From assembly GCA_030248195.1 (NCBI GenBank), contig JASAND010030498.1:1-64000 (forward strand): a stretch of 64,000 bases of DNA, in the 5' to 3' direction. Within the stretch, counting starts at the first letter, position 1. Every line of letters begins with the position of its first letter. Both the position numbers and the translations under genes were made by a program. Shown here piece after piece: positions 50,184-61,870 of the stretch. The notes beneath the pieces are model-generated. The model made no database searches and had not been told where the DNA came from. It was given only the letters and a program-made list of their open reading frames with translations. Origin of the DNA: Trissonchulus latispiculum. Lineage: Eukaryota; Nematoda; Enoplea; Enoplida; Ironidae.

Positions 50184-51256
50184 TAGTCAAGCGGGGAAAA
50201 ACCCATTTGAATATGCGGGAAAAAACCCACCTCCAGTGTGGGCTTACCGGTATGAGCATCTTGAAGAGCGTCAAAAATAACCCTAGAGGCTGCATCATTG
50301 TTGTTCCCACTGCTTCCTTGCAAATTTTTTGGGACTTTGAAATTTTCGAAAATTTTGGTCCGTCCAAGTGCCGAAATTTGGCAAACTTTGGCTGGCCACC
50401 CTGAACTATATACTGGAAAGACCTAGGCCAAAGCGGATAGTATGTATGTGTAGGCCATCTGTTGGGCTTCATGATGATATATGCCACACTGCTCTAACCC
50501 CTCCGGCGCGACCTGGGGGTGACCTAGAGTTGGCGGGAAAAAACCCATCGGCGGGAAAAAAACCCACTTTTCAAAATTGAATATTTTTCTAACCGTTAGC
50601 AGAAAGGTCAAACTAATACATACATTTGTTTAATAGAGCCTATAGATTAAATTGGTATAGGTTTTACCCGGGTTCGTTCTGCTATGGGTGGTCCAGGGGG
50701 TCTAAATCGGACATGGTGCCATTTCAAGCCAAAATTTCAATTTTGGCCAAAAATGCTTATTTTTGCCTTAAAATGGGTCTAGTTTGGCTCTAAATACAGG
50801 AAAAACACGTTTTCTACACGATAGGATGCTTAAACTGCCAAAACTAAACAATTTTTAAAAATTTCCAAAATTTGCCTATGCTTACGTGTTAAACATACAA
50901 AATTTTCAAAATTCAATTTTTTCTGAAAATTTTCAAAAATGTTGGTATTTTTCGATGTAGACCTACTAAAAACAACCCGCTCTTTCGAATGGCACCGTCA
51001 AAATTGTTCTGGCACGCTTCCAGCAAAAAATCCGGGTGGGTTTTTTCCCGCCGATGGGTTTTTTCCCGCATTGGGTTTTTTCCCGACACGGAAAACTTTA
51101 ATTTCTCCATAACGGCAGGGTCTAGAGAGACAAACTATACCTCATTCGAAAGCTTAGGGCAAACCCTAATTAAATATAGTATCAAAGTCGTGCTAACCCA
51201 AACCAGTCGAAAGTTCTGGTCCAAGAAAAAAAGTGGGGTTTTTTCCCGCTTGACTA
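50184..51256. mobile_element. TA-TSD element with GTGGG(T)6CCCGC motif array, copy b
   Basis: It has the same termini and collinear body as 45111..46204, flanked by TA (50182..50183, 51257..51258). It is 1073 bp. The body diverges after about 50890, where copies a and c agree with each other instead. Confidence 0.9.
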
Positions 51257-51456
51257 TAGGTGTAGCACCTGTTTGGGTTGGGGGGAGTGGAAGGTCCAAA
51301 TTTGGCTCGGGGGACCCCACCAAACTCTGAAATTTTTTTGGGGGGGAGGAGTAGTTGGCACTTGTGGAGATGGGAGGAAAAATTTTGCCCTGGTCCCCCT
51401 TATGGTTCGAAAAAATTTTTTGTCTCAGATTTGGCTGACAAGGTGCCCCAAGGGTA

Positions 51457-53439
51457 TAGCCATGGGGGGGGGGGAAACCCACCCCCTTTTTAGGGGGAAA
51501 ACCCACCCGCCTCCTGGACCAAGGGTTGGAGCTATGAGCTCCAAAACATAGCAGCAAAAGCGCGACTGTTTCTTACCTTTGTGTGCAAAGATAAAGTCAT
51601 TTGGTTCACTCCTGCTCATTTTATGACATTTTGAAAATGACATCTACATTTTGGTCCAACCATGCCAAAAATTTGGAAAAGTTTGGACCGATGTAACTTT
51701 TGACTGGGTTTGGCTGGAACAGTTTTGCAAATATCTGCAATGATGGCAAGTCTTCCTCTTTGCACACAGCCAAAATTAGATCGATCCGATGCACTGTTGG
51801 TCTGGCACATTGCCAAATGTGGCGGGGAAAAACCCACTATGGGGGGAAAACCCACCCAATTTTTTTTGAAAAATTTTTTAACAACCAAACAAGGAAACAA
51901 TTCGACACGGTACTATCGAGGACGCTGCATCATCCTATGGTGTCAGATTTGGATAATTTTGCTTCCCTGACTAGCTAGGGGCCAAAAACCCTGAAAGTGC
52001 CATTTCGGTACTGGAGGATCCAGGACAGGTCCAATTGTGGGTTTTAACAGCCAATTGAACGTAAAAACCATTCTCTACACGATAGACGAATAAGTTTTAT
52101 CAAATTTATTACATCGTTTTTAGCATTTTTCAAAAATTGCCCTGTTTATGTGTTAAACTTTATGAAACCTGTCCGTTTGATGCTGCATTTTCAATGGCAC
52201 ATGAAATCTCAAAAAAGGTACCTAGATCGGGTGTTTTGGTTTATACTAGCTCAAAAAGAGTTGAATGTTACACCGGAAGTGTCGTGATGGGTAGGTATTT
52301 CCCCCAATGGTTTTTCCCCCACTACTTTTTGCATTATACCGGCCTAACGGTATATACAACCTAGAGAAGTGCAAATGGGCTTAAAAGAAAGATCTAAGTA
52401 CGCCAAGTACGATGGTATCATAGGGGTCGCGGCAGCGACCCCTATAATATGTGTGAAAAGTGGCTGGAGACAGTGTAAAATAAGCTGCGCAGAAGCTGCG
52501 CAAAATCCTGCGCAGATTTCATGCGCAAATTGTAGAGCACATCGAGTTTTGTGGTCGTCGCTCAGGTCGAACGTTACGAGCTGGAGCGGATTTCTTTTTA
52601 TATTCTGAAATATTGAACTAACTAACGGTCCAGGTTGCGTTTCTCTACCACTTCCCTAGCGACCACAGTGGCCCGTCAAAGATGGCGAAAATTCGAAAAA
52701 TAAAAAATCGAAATTTCTCGCTATCTATTTAACTTTGAAAGCTCAAATTTTCCATACAGTGGTTTTCTGGCACGGAGAATCGATTCCCGCAGTCAGTTTT
52801 ACCGTCAGACCCACTCATCTTGCTGGACTGGTTCCACTTTGCCGTCGGGAGGGTCAAGTCGGAAACCGCTTACTGGAGGTCCATAGTAGGCTCTACCTGG
52901 CCTCTCAAAACTTTGCCTATAGGGGTTTTCTGGTGTGCCCAGCTCATTCCCGGTATTCGTTTTGCCGTCCGACGTACCTATTTTGCTGGGCTGGTTCTAC
53001 TTTGCCGTTTGAAGGGTCAGTCGGGTGGGAGGGTCAAATGGTCGAAAATAAAGTTTCTCAAAAGTGGTCAAATTTGCTATCAAATGAAAGCCCTAAGTGA
53101 GCTGAGCAACTTTTGTCATAGAACTGCGTACCCAAAATGGCTGTAGAGTGCTGTGGTGGGGTGGGGTGGGGAATTAGGCGATTTTGTGTCAAAAATAAAA
53201 TTTTTCAAAAGTGGTAAAATTTGGTATCAAATGAAAGCCCTAAGTGAGCTGAGCAACTTTTGCGGTGTCGGACTTATGCCTTTCTCAACCGGAATTTAAA
53301 GGATAGACATAGGCCCAACACACATATTATCCCCTTTTGTGCGGAGCATTTTTGTTACTTGTATAAAGTTCTCATATAGCCCTTATAATAAAAAAGTTCC
53401 AGCCAAAATCCGAAAATGTGGGGTTTTTCCCCATGGCTA
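51457..53439. mobile_element. TA-TSD element with GGGG(A)4-5CCCAC motif array
   Basis: Termini TAGCCATGGGGG and CCCCATGGCTA are flanked by TA (51455..51456, 53440..53441). The motif GGGG-A4/5-CCCAC occurs at 51463, 51493, 51822, 51841 and as complements near 52305 and 53418. An inverted satellite-bearing element is nested at about 52416..53254. Confidence 0.8.
52416..53254 (-). mobile_element. Satellite-bearing hairpin element, inverted shorter copy
   Basis: It begins with the hairpin GGGGTCGC-GGCA-GCGACCCC, then the CTGCGCAG cluster (52477..52520), two ~175-bp units (52740..53030) and about 1.7 of the ~145-bp units. This is the order of 10185..14848 read backwards, without the hAT nest. Confidence 0.65.
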
Positions 53440-54339
53440 TAAATCGAGGTCGCTGATTTCAAAAATCTATTCGAGAGATCGATCGATCAAAAAATTTTTG
53501 TCTCCAATTTGCGCGAAAACTCGCCTATACGGCAATTCGGGTGCGCTGATTCCGAATCTGCGGTCGAAATTTCAAGAAAATCGATCCTTCACCCGCCGAA
53601 ATCGACAATCATCGAGTTTTTTCAAAAATCGTCAATAAGTCGGTTTTGGCTGCTGGGAGGCCCCTCTTTAGACCCCCACCCCCCAAATTTTTCAACTTTT
53701 ATGCCAAAAATCGCATTTTCATTTTCAGCCATTGCTAATGTCGAAAACATGAAATCATTAACATTAGACAGTGTATAGTCAAGCGGGGAAAAAAACCCAC
53801 TCGCCAATGCGGGAAAAAACCCACCCCCAGTGTGGGCTTACCGGTATGAGCTATCTAGGATTTTAATAGCCTATCTTGAAGAGCATCCAAAATAACCCTG
53901 GAGGGTGTATTATGGTAGCTCCCACTGGTTCCATACAAATTTTTTGGGACTTAGAAACTTTTGGAAATTTTGGTCCGACCAAGTGCCGAAATTTGGCAAA
54001 CTTTGCCGGGCCACCCTGAACTACTGGAAAGACTTAGACCAAAGCGGATTATATGTACCTGTAGGGCATCTGTTGCGCTTCATGATGATATATGTCACAC
54101 TGCTCTGACCCCTCCGGTGCGACCTGGGGGTGACCTGGAGTTGGCGGGAAAAAACCCACGGCGGGAAAAAACCCACTTTTCAAAATTAAATTTTTTTTCT
54201 AACCATTGACCGGAAAGGTCAAACCAATACATACATTTGTTTAATAGAGCCTATAGATTAAATTGGTATAGGTTTTACCTGGGTTCGCACTGTTATGGGT
54301 GGTCCAGGGGGTCTAAATCGGACGCTGTGCCATTTCAAG

Positions 54340-56224
54340 TATGCGAATTCTAAACTTAAAAATAAACCTGGTGTTCCTGTATTAGAGATATGACGGGACA
54401 AGAGCTAGAACTGATCATGACAAATGTAAAGTGCTCAATGAATTTTTCTCTTCTGTATACACTTTAGATAATGGGAGAGACCCAACTGTTATTCATGAAT
54501 CTCAGGTTATTTGTAATACTTTCAGTTTTGATGTTGTGACTGTTTTTGAAGCCTGGTCTAAGATGAAGCCTACTATGGCTAGAGGTCCTGATGAAATTCC
54601 TTATATTTTTTATAAAAAATTTGCCGCTGAACTTGCTTTTCCGATATGGTTTATTACCGATTTTGCTTGTAACACTGGATATATACCACAAGATTGGAAA
54701 GATGCAAATGTAGTGCCTATTTTTTAAAATAAAGGGTCTAGGAGCCAACCGGATAACTATAGGGATGTATCGTTGACATGTGGTGCAGCTAGACCGTTGG
54801 ATTGGATTTTAAATGATACTTTACGATCACATTGTTTTGATAATAATATAGTTGCTCCTGCTCAGCATGGTTTCTGTAAGGGTAAATCGACTGTTACGAA
54901 TCTGTTATTTTGTATAGATACATGGACTACTGCTTTAGATAATCGTTTATGTACTGATGTGGCATATATTGATTTGAAAAAAGCTTTCAACTCAATTTCA
55001 CTTCCTAAACTTAGAGTGAGACTGCAAGCTTATGGATTTCAAGGGGTTGTCTTAAATGTAGTATCTTCTTTTGTAAGTGGTAGACGTCAGAGAGTTAAAC
55101 TGCACGATGCCCATTCAAATTTTGTTGATGTAACTAGCGGGGTTCCTCAAGGTTCAGTTGTTGGTCCGACTTTGTTTTTAATATATATTAATGAAATTTT
55201 AAACCTATTATATAGGTTTTGTGAATTGTGTTGCCTATGCCGATGATATGAAATTGTTTGCAGTTGGTATTGATAGAGATTTAATATTAAGTTCTTTGCT
55301 ACAAGGGTTTTTTGAATGGGTTGAAAATTGGCAACTATCGGTCTCATGGACTAAGTCCTTTGTTTTGTATATTGGAAGACAAAACGCAAAGACCCCTTAC
55401 ACTTTTAATGAAAACACTTTGCTGAATTCTGATGGATGCTCAGATTTAGGTGTGTGGGTTAGTCATAATTTAAAGTTTGGAGTTCACATAAACCGTATTG
55501 CGAACAAGGCTTTATCAGTTTTGTCTATTATGTTACGAAGTTTTACTTCGGATGGCTTGTCTGTGAGGATAAGACTATATAAAGCTTATGTTTTACCAAT
55601 ACTATCGTATGCATCTGTGATTTGGAATCCTTGGTTAAAACAAGATATTGAAACAATTGAAAAGGTTCAGAAGAAGTTTTGTAACTCTTTCTATGAATTT
55701 AGACATTTATCATATAAAGATCAGTGCGAAATCTTGGGTCTGGTTTCGTTAGAACTAAATAGACTGATGACTGATTTGACTTTGGTGTATATAAGATTGT
55801 TTATGGTCATGTTGGAATATCTTTTCAGTCTCTGTTTTCGTTATCAGCTAATGTACGTAATACACGTGGTCATCTATTTAGATTGGAAAAACCAAAATTT
55901 TCTTTAGATATTAGAAAGTATTTTTTCACTAACAGAATAGTAAACTCATGGAATTCTCTCCCAGAAAACATTGTGTTTGCTAAAGATATAAAGACCTTTA
56001 AAGAGCTTTTATTTGAAAGCAGGCACTTACTTTTGCGCCATCTCATTGTATATAAATGGTAGATTGAGAAAGACAAAGTATGTTGCGTCTGATGTCTCAG
56101 TTTGTAACTGTCTTTAGTATGTTGCACGTGTATTGTGTTATGGATGATTAAGCTTATACTTGGGTAAATCGATGTACCGTCCTTGTTGAATTTCTTCGGA
56201 GTAAATCTTTCTTTCTTCTTTCTT
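54340..56224 (+). pseudogene. 5'-truncated, inactivated non-LTR reverse transcriptase
   Basis: It is nested in 53776..57311 with a short TSD TTCAAG (54334..54339, 56225..56230). It starts inside the coding region just before RT; the endonuclease is missing. RT blocks seen: GPDEIPYIFYKKF, VAYIDLKKAFNS, SGVPQGSVVGPTLFLIYI, AYADD (about 55235). Lesions: a TAA in the VVPI region (about 54725), a frameshift just before YADD (about 55205..55225), another near 55815, after which FFTNRIVNSWNSLP continues in a new frame. It ends in (TTTC)n. Codon use is AT-rich, unlike the GC-rich Ingi-like copy. CR1/Jockey-type by RT motifs. Confidence 0.88.
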
Positions 56225-56696
56225 TCTTCAAGCCAAAATTTCAATTTTGACCAAAAATGCTTATTTTTGCATTAAAATGGGTCTAGTTTGGCTCTAAATA
56301 CAAGAAAAACACGTTTTCTACACGATAGGATGCTTAAACTGCCGAAAATAAACAATTTTAAAAATTTCCAAAATTTGCCTATGTTTATGTGTTAAAGATA
56401 CAACATTTTCAAATGACCATATGACCTCAATTTTAATACAAAAACTAATATATTTTGATGCAGTTGTACTAAAAACAACCCGCTCTTTCATTTGGAATGG
56501 TTAGAAATGCTCCTGGCAGCTTGCCAAAAATTTTTTGGGGTGGGTTTTTTCCCGCATATGGGTTTTTTCTCGCATTGGGTTTTTTTTCCCGCCAGTTTGG
56601 GACAATTTTTCTCGCTAACGGCACACCCTACAGAGGTGTTCTATAGCTCATAAGAAAGCTTACGACTAGGCCTAGCTACCTGTATACATAGGTGTA

Positions 56697-57225
56697 ACGG
56701 GGATTTGGGTTGGGGGGGCCCCCTCCCCCGGAATTTTGCGGGGGGGCCCCCTTTTTAGACCCCCCCAAATCCCCCCCACGACCCCCCCAAACGTCCCCCA
56801 AAAAATTTTTTCTATTTTTATGTCAAAAATCGCATTTTCAGCCATTGCTAATGCCAAAAAACATTCAACTATGAAGTAATTTTGACATTAGACAGGGGTT
56901 TTAAACTCGAAAACTTGATTGCCAACATGTTTCTAAGTCTAAAATAAGGTCAATATTGAGTCAGAAAGTCCATTAAACCGTTAAAAACGTGTATTTCACG
57001 CAATAATGAATAGTTTAAGCCAAAAATTTGGACATTTTTGAAAAATTTTGCAAAATTTACTCTAAAAATACCCGATTTTTGGCCAATTTTTCGCGCCTTC
57101 GGCGCGACTACCCCCCCCCCCGTTGGGGGGGGGGGGCCGGGGGCCCCCAAAAAGTTTTGGGGGTGGTTTGTAAAAATGGCTGGGGGGGGTTACCCCCCCC
57201 AAACCTCCCCCCAATTACACCTATG
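56697..57225. mobile_element. hAT-type MITE (CATAGGTGTAA ends)
   Basis: CATAGGTGTAA and TTACACCTATG are flanked by a perfect 8-bp TSD CCTGTATA (56689..56696, 57226..57233), confirmed against the empty site in 45111..46204. It contains G/C runs and GCGCCTTCGGCGCG. Confidence 0.92.
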
Positions 57226-57572
57226 CCTGTATAATCAGCATTTCGATATGTCAAACCATTAAAAAGTTCTGGCCAAAAATCTGAAAAGTGGGTTTTTTTC
57301 CCGCTTGACTATACGTGAATATATATAGTTAAACTCGAAAGCTTGATTGCCAACATGTTCCTGATTCCAGAATAAGGTCAATACTGAGCTTAGAAGTCCA
57401 TAAAACCGTTATAAACGTGTTATATTTCTCGCGATAATAAACACGTTAAGCCATAAATTTGGACTGTTTTGAAACATTTTGCAAAATTTGCCCTAAAATG
57501 CCCATTTTTCGGCCAATTTTCACGCCTTCGGCGCGACTACACCGACACCCCCCCCCAGTTGGGTGGGGGGGG

Positions 57573-58211
57573 CATAGGTGTACCACCTATTTGGGTTGTG
57601 AGCGGGGAGTAAAAAGTCCAAATCTAGCTTCATAAATCTACTCAAAAACTAGCCTTATTGCGCGTTTTATAACCTATTTTTTAGCGTTGTTAACTAACTG
57701 CAGCCAATTATTTAAGAAAATTTATGAAAAATTGCATAAATTTTTGCAAAAATTTGGCATTTTTTCTCCTTGTTTGGACCCCATTTTAGGGGGGAGGGGG
57801 GTCTGAGCTCGTCCTGGGGGGGAGTAGTCGAGGAGTGCCGACCCCACCCTCAAAATTTTGGAGGCAGACCACACCCCCGAATGGCCAAATCCCAGACCCA
57901 ACCAATCAAATTTGCCAGACCCCGCCCTCAAAATTTTGAAAATTTTGCCTCAAAATTAGTAAAAATTCGAAATTTTTGCAAAAAATCCAAGTTTATTCTA
58001 ACAAATGAGCAAAAAAGAAGAAATATTGTTGATTTTTAGTTAAAAATAACGCTTTTTTAGCAAATTGCGATTTTTTTCTGAATTTTTGACCAAAAAATCC
58101 CCCCCAATTCGATTTGTCCGGGCCCCACCCCATCTCAAAACGGCTGACCCCACCCACCCTAACTTCGGCTATCCCCTCCCCCAACGTTTTCTCAAGGTAT
58201 ATACACCTATG
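57573..58211. mobile_element. CATAGGTGTA-ended element, probable relative
   Basis: It starts CATAGGTGTACCACC and ends GTATATACACCTATG. Both flanks are G runs, so a TSD cannot be judged. Sequence just left of it (57325..57570) repeats the inside of 56697..57225, so a further copy or rearrangement is likely. Confidence 0.5.
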
Positions 58212-58261
58212 GGGGGTCTTTTTAATGAATACAATGAACTATATAATTTTGGTTTTCCGGA

Positions 58262-58510
58262 ATTATTTTGCTGCATTTCTGATTAGTATATCTTTCCAGA
58301 TTTTTTCAGACCACATGTATATATATGTAAATTTTTTGTGAGTCGTCGATTACGTATAGCATTAATCGATACCTACCTCTATCACCTGGGGACCCTTTTA
58401 CGAAATCTTTTCTTCATTTTAGAGAAAGTAGCTACAAAGATGTATATATGTACTACCTGGATTTTGCCTAGTTTTCTAACTTTGGCAAACGTCCACTTTA
58501 GCACTTTTGG
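58262..58510. repeat. Fragment of the TTAA-TSD family
   Basis: It is collinear but diverged relative to 39716..39915: CCAGATTTTTTCAGAC, TAAATTTTTTGTGAG, GGGGACCCTTTTA, CCTGGATTTTGCCTA. No terminal repeats remain; it fades before the G tract. Confidence 0.55.
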
Positions 58511-58638
58511 GTGCATGCGCCTGGACCTCCTCGTGCGGGAAATCCTGACAGTCGCCATAGCTGAAACGGATAAGCTTTGGTGGCACGACTGTGTCTTGAG
58601 GGTTTCCCCGGCGCACCTGGGAGAGTTTGGGTTATTTA

Positions 58639-58784
58639 GGGGGGGGGGGGGGCCCGGGGGGAGGGAGAGGATATTTGGGGGTTGGTTTGTTTGTAAGAGG
58701 GTGGTGCGGGGGGGGGGGGGGTGGGGGGGGGGGGTGGTGGGGGGGGGGGCGGGGTTTGTGGGGGTGGTGGGGGGGTGGGTGGGT

Positions 58785-58816
<32 letters not shown>
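58639..58816. repeat. G-rich tract (~175 nt)
   Basis: G makes up nearly all of this stretch, with scattered T, C and A; one run near 58787..58816 is about 30 G. It directly abuts the (CAAA)n tail of the minus-strand retrotransposon. Frames through it (poly-Gly or poly-Pro) are not genes. Confidence 0.95.
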
Positions 58817-58817
<1 letters not shown>

Positions 58818-59018
58818 AGACAAACAAACAAACAAACAGTTTATTCAGTAAGTCACAAAAATTTATGTACAATAATAAAAACGTTTACTGAATAGGACAA
58901 CACAGAATTGTACAGACAATTACTTACGTGCGCCTCAATATAAAACGTGAACGTTATTGAGAAAACATATATACGTGCATAATATTAACAAAACTGCATA
59001 AAACAGAATAAAACTCAG

Positions 59019-61835
59019 TCAGTCAGCCTTAAAAACCTTACAAAACACCGATATATCTGTATCTTTCAATTTTTGTTTAAAGGATTGCAAACTAGTAGCA
59101 TTTACGGTTTCTCTAGGGAGAGAATTCCAGACATTAACAACCCTGTTACCGAAAAAATGCTTTTTCTCGTTTCTACGACATGGAGCTGCCTGCAACATAA
59201 GATTATGACCCCGTAAACCCAAGTCACCCCTAAACATAACATAATCCGTAAGGTCAACTTTATCAAGTCCATTCACTAAACGATAGCATTGACAGAGGTC
59301 AGCTTTAATACGGCGTGATTCCAACGTTTCAAGACCTAAAGTTCGCAGTCTTTCGTAGTACGATTTATTTCTTAAACCGGGAATTCTTTTCGTATACCGC
59401 TTTTGGACATTTTCGATCAAAATAATATCCTTTTTAGTGTAAGGACTCCAAACAGAGGAATTATACTCGAGGAGAGGTCTGACATACGTTACAAACATAG
59501 CCACCAAAAAAGCCCAATCCCGAGAACTAAAACTCTTAAAAATTATGTTTGCACGAGTCGATGCAGTAACATGGACTTTTTCACACTGCTCAGAAAACGT
59601 AAGCTTATTATCAAAGATGACACCTAGATCTCGAATACTGCCTACGCAGGGGATACCAACATTATTAATTTCATAGTTTCGACCAGGATTATTGAAACCA
59701 AAATGCATCATTACACATTTTTCCAGAGCGACTTTTAACTGATTTTCCTTTGCCCACCTAAAAACACCATCTATATCTTTAAGAAACTTCTCATAGTCAG
59801 CAGCAGTCTTACAGGGGAGATACAGCTTAGTATCGTCAGCATATATCTGGATTTTGCTAAACTCAACCCGATTTACAACATCGTTTATATACACCAGAAA
59901 CAGTAAGGGACCCAAAACACTACCTTGTGGGACTCCACTCAATACTTGTGCCGGTTGTGAATCAATACCCCCCACTGTCACTACTTGAGACCGGTTTGAC
60001 AAAAAGGATTTGATCCAATTAATAAATTTAGTAGGAATCTTGTACTTTTTCAATTTGAAAATCAATTTTGAGTGACTAACCGTATCGAACGCCTTACTAA
60101 TATCAATGTACACTGCATCCACTGGTACTTTTCTATCAATTTCCACCACCCAATCCCTAAGACAGTGTAAAAGCTGTGTCTGGGTGGACCTGCCCGACCT
60201 AAACCCGTGTTGAACATCCGACAAAATACGAGTAACGTCAAAGTATTGATACAAAACACCACGAAGTATATGTTCCATCAATTTGCAACAGATACAGGTT
60301 AAACTGACAGGGCGATAGTTTACAGCAACTGATTTACTTCCTTTCCCTTTGTAAATGGGAACGACTTTGGCAGTTTTCCAATCTACAGGAATTTCACCAT
60401 CGTTAAAAGATTTTTGAAAAATTAATTGGAGGGGAATGCATAGGAGAGTTGAAAATCTTTTGAGAAAAATGGCAGGTAAACCATCCGGCCCCCCACTGGA
60501 GTTGGTTTTGACTTTTTTAATAGCGTCCTCCACATGTTTTCTCGTAATAACAAAATTTTCCAGCAGTCGAATATCATCATCATCAACTAACACCTCAGGA
60601 ATATTGGGCATAGTATTATCATCCGTAACAAATACTGACGAAAACTGTTTAGCAAATACATTTGACATATCACGGTGTTCAGTAATTTGAGTTTGATTAT
60701 CAACCAACATAGATATACTATCTCTAGACGAAAGTGAACTATTGACAAACTTGAAAAACTTTTTAGAATTTGGCTGTTTCAAAAACTTCGATTCTCTCAG
60801 CAAAGATTCTTTTTTAATTTCCATTTTGCATAATCTAGCAATCTGCTTATAGCGTTGCAAGGATTCCTCAGTAGCATTGTCTTTATATTTACGAAAAGCT
60901 ATCTTTTTCTTATTTAAAAACTTTTTAACAGCCGCTGAATGTTTATATCTGCTTGGAATCTTAGAGCGACTAACTTTACGAGGAACATACAAACTGATCA
61001 ATTCTAGACACTTGTCTTTAAATAAGGACCACATATCATTAACCGTTTTACCCTCAAACAATAAATTCCAGTTCACCCTTACAAGATGCCGATAAATATT
61101 TCCATCATCCGATTTATCCCATAAACATTTACCCAAAGTGGGGTTGCCCTCATTAGGTCTTGGAATATTAACACGGAAAGATACTACATTATGATCACTT
61201 GAACTCAGAGGAGGTAGCATGTCCACACAAGAAATTAATGACAATTTGTTAACAAACACCAGATCCAGTATAGAAGTTTGCCGAGTTGGTTTCAACACTA
61301 ATTGAGAAAGACCAAAGGCTTCAAACATATTGAAAAACTCATTTTGTCGAAAGGTACTACAGGCAGCTCCATTTACCCAGTCAATCCCCGGGAGATTAAA
61401 ATCACCCCCTAAAATAACCGGTAGTCGTTGTTCCGACAAAAATTCTAGAAGCTGACATAGATAATCGAACACACTAGTTACAACAACTGATGAACGATAG
61501 ACACAACACAATAATAATTCAATACCACTACATTTTATTTTCACACAGACAATCTCAATCTCAACACCTTCATGGTTAGGTACCTTTACACTACAGCACT
61601 TCAATCCTTTATTTACTAATACAGCGACTCCCCCACCCCTTCTATCCAACGCCCTATCGCACCTAAATACATTGTAAAAATTGTTTCCAGAAATAAGATG
61701 ATCAGGATCTCCAGAAGAAAGCCATGTCTCTGTTAAATACACTATATCAGGTTTTAGGTTGGAAACAATCTCCGTGTTAAAATCTACTAATTTATTTGAG
61801 ATGCTACGGGTATTTAGTAGGACAGCAGATAGCAA
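59019..61835 (-). CDS. ORF2: APE endonuclease and reverse transcriptase
   Basis: 938 residues. The endonuclease spans about 1..225: LLNTRSISNK at the start, TETWLSSGDPDH near 36, GGDFNLPGIDW near 142, SSDHNVV near 211. RT follows: SGGPDGLPAIFLKRF, VNYRPVSLTCICCKLMEHI, HGFRSGRSTQTQLL, VYIDISKAFDTVSHSKL, SGVPQGSVLGPLLFLVYIND and YADD at 665..668, then a C-terminal region with WSPYTKKDIILIENVQKR and WNSLPRETV. There is no RNase H, which separates it from the Ingi-like element. All catalytic motifs are present and there is no stop or shift, so it may be active. Best placed in the CR1/Jockey-type assemblage; the exact clade needs a tree. Confidence 0.93.
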   Translation of the reverse strand: MLSAVLLNTRSISNKLVDFNTEIVSNLKPDIVYLTETWLSSGDPDHLISGNNFYNVFRCDRALDRRGGGVAVLVNKGLKCCSVKVPNHEGVEIEIVCVKIKCSGIELLLCCVYRSSVVVTSVFDYLCQLLEFLSEQRLPVILGGDFNLPGIDWVNGAACSTFRQNEFFNMFEAFGLSQLVLKPTRQTSILDLVFVNKLSLISCVDMLPPLSSSDHNVVSFRVNIPRPNEGNPTLGKCLWDKSDDGNIYRHLVRVNWNLLFEGKTVNDMWSLFKDKCLELISLYVPRKVSRSKIPSRYKHSAAVKKFLNKKKIAFRKYKDNATEESLQRYKQIARLCKMEIKKESLLRESKFLKQPNSKKFFKFVNSSLSSRDSISMLVDNQTQITEHRDMSNVFAKQFSSVFVTDDNTMPNIPEVLVDDDDIRLLENFVITRKHVEDAIKKVKTNSSGGPDGLPAIFLKRFSTLLCIPLQLIFQKSFNDGEIPVDWKTAKVVPIYKGKGSKSVAVNYRPVSLTCICCKLMEHILRGVLYQYFDVTRILSDVQHGFRSGRSTQTQLLHCLRDWVVEIDRKVPVDAVYIDISKAFDTVSHSKLIFKLKKYKIPTKFINWIKSFLSNRSQVVTVGGIDSQPAQVLSGVPQGSVLGPLLFLVYINDVVNRVEFSKIQIYADDTKLYLPCKTAADYEKFLKDIDGVFRWAKENQLKVALEKCVMMHFGFNNPGRNYEINNVGIPCVGSIRDLGVIFDNKLTFSEQCEKVHVTASTRANIIFKSFSSRDWAFLVAMFVTYVRPLLEYNSSVWSPYTKKDIILIENVQKRYTKRIPGLRNKSYYERLRTLGLETLESRRIKADLCQCYRLVNGLDKVDLTDYVMFRGDLGLRGHNLMLQAAPCRRNEKKHFFGNRVVNVWNSLPRETVNATSLQSFKQKLKDTDISVFCKVFKAD

Positions 61836-61870
61836 TGTACCATCATCGTTAGCGGCACTCCTAGCCTGGC

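Larger units (their letters stand above)
53776..57311. mobile_element. TA-TSD element with GTGGG(T)6CCCGC motif array, copy c, twice interrupted
   Basis: Termini TAGTCAAGCGGGGAAAAAA and TTTTCCCGCTTGACTA are flanked by TA (53774..53775, 57312..57313). Copy a shows the uninterrupted sequence. Insertions: a non-LTR fragment (54340..56224, TSD TTCAAG) and a hAT MITE (56697..57225, TSD CCTGTATA). Without them it is about 1.1 kb. Confidence 0.9.

Noticed and set aside
50045..50487. Frames of 119 and 145 codons
   Set aside because: They cross the boundary of a TA-TSD element and are not kept in its sister copies; chance frames.
54431..55907. Functional reverse transcriptase gene
   Set aside because: A stop in the N-terminal RT region, two frameshifts and a missing endonuclease make it a dead fragment.
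58382..58895. Poly-Gly and poly-Pro frames of up to 185 codons
   Set aside because: They are created by the G tract and lack any domain or splice context.
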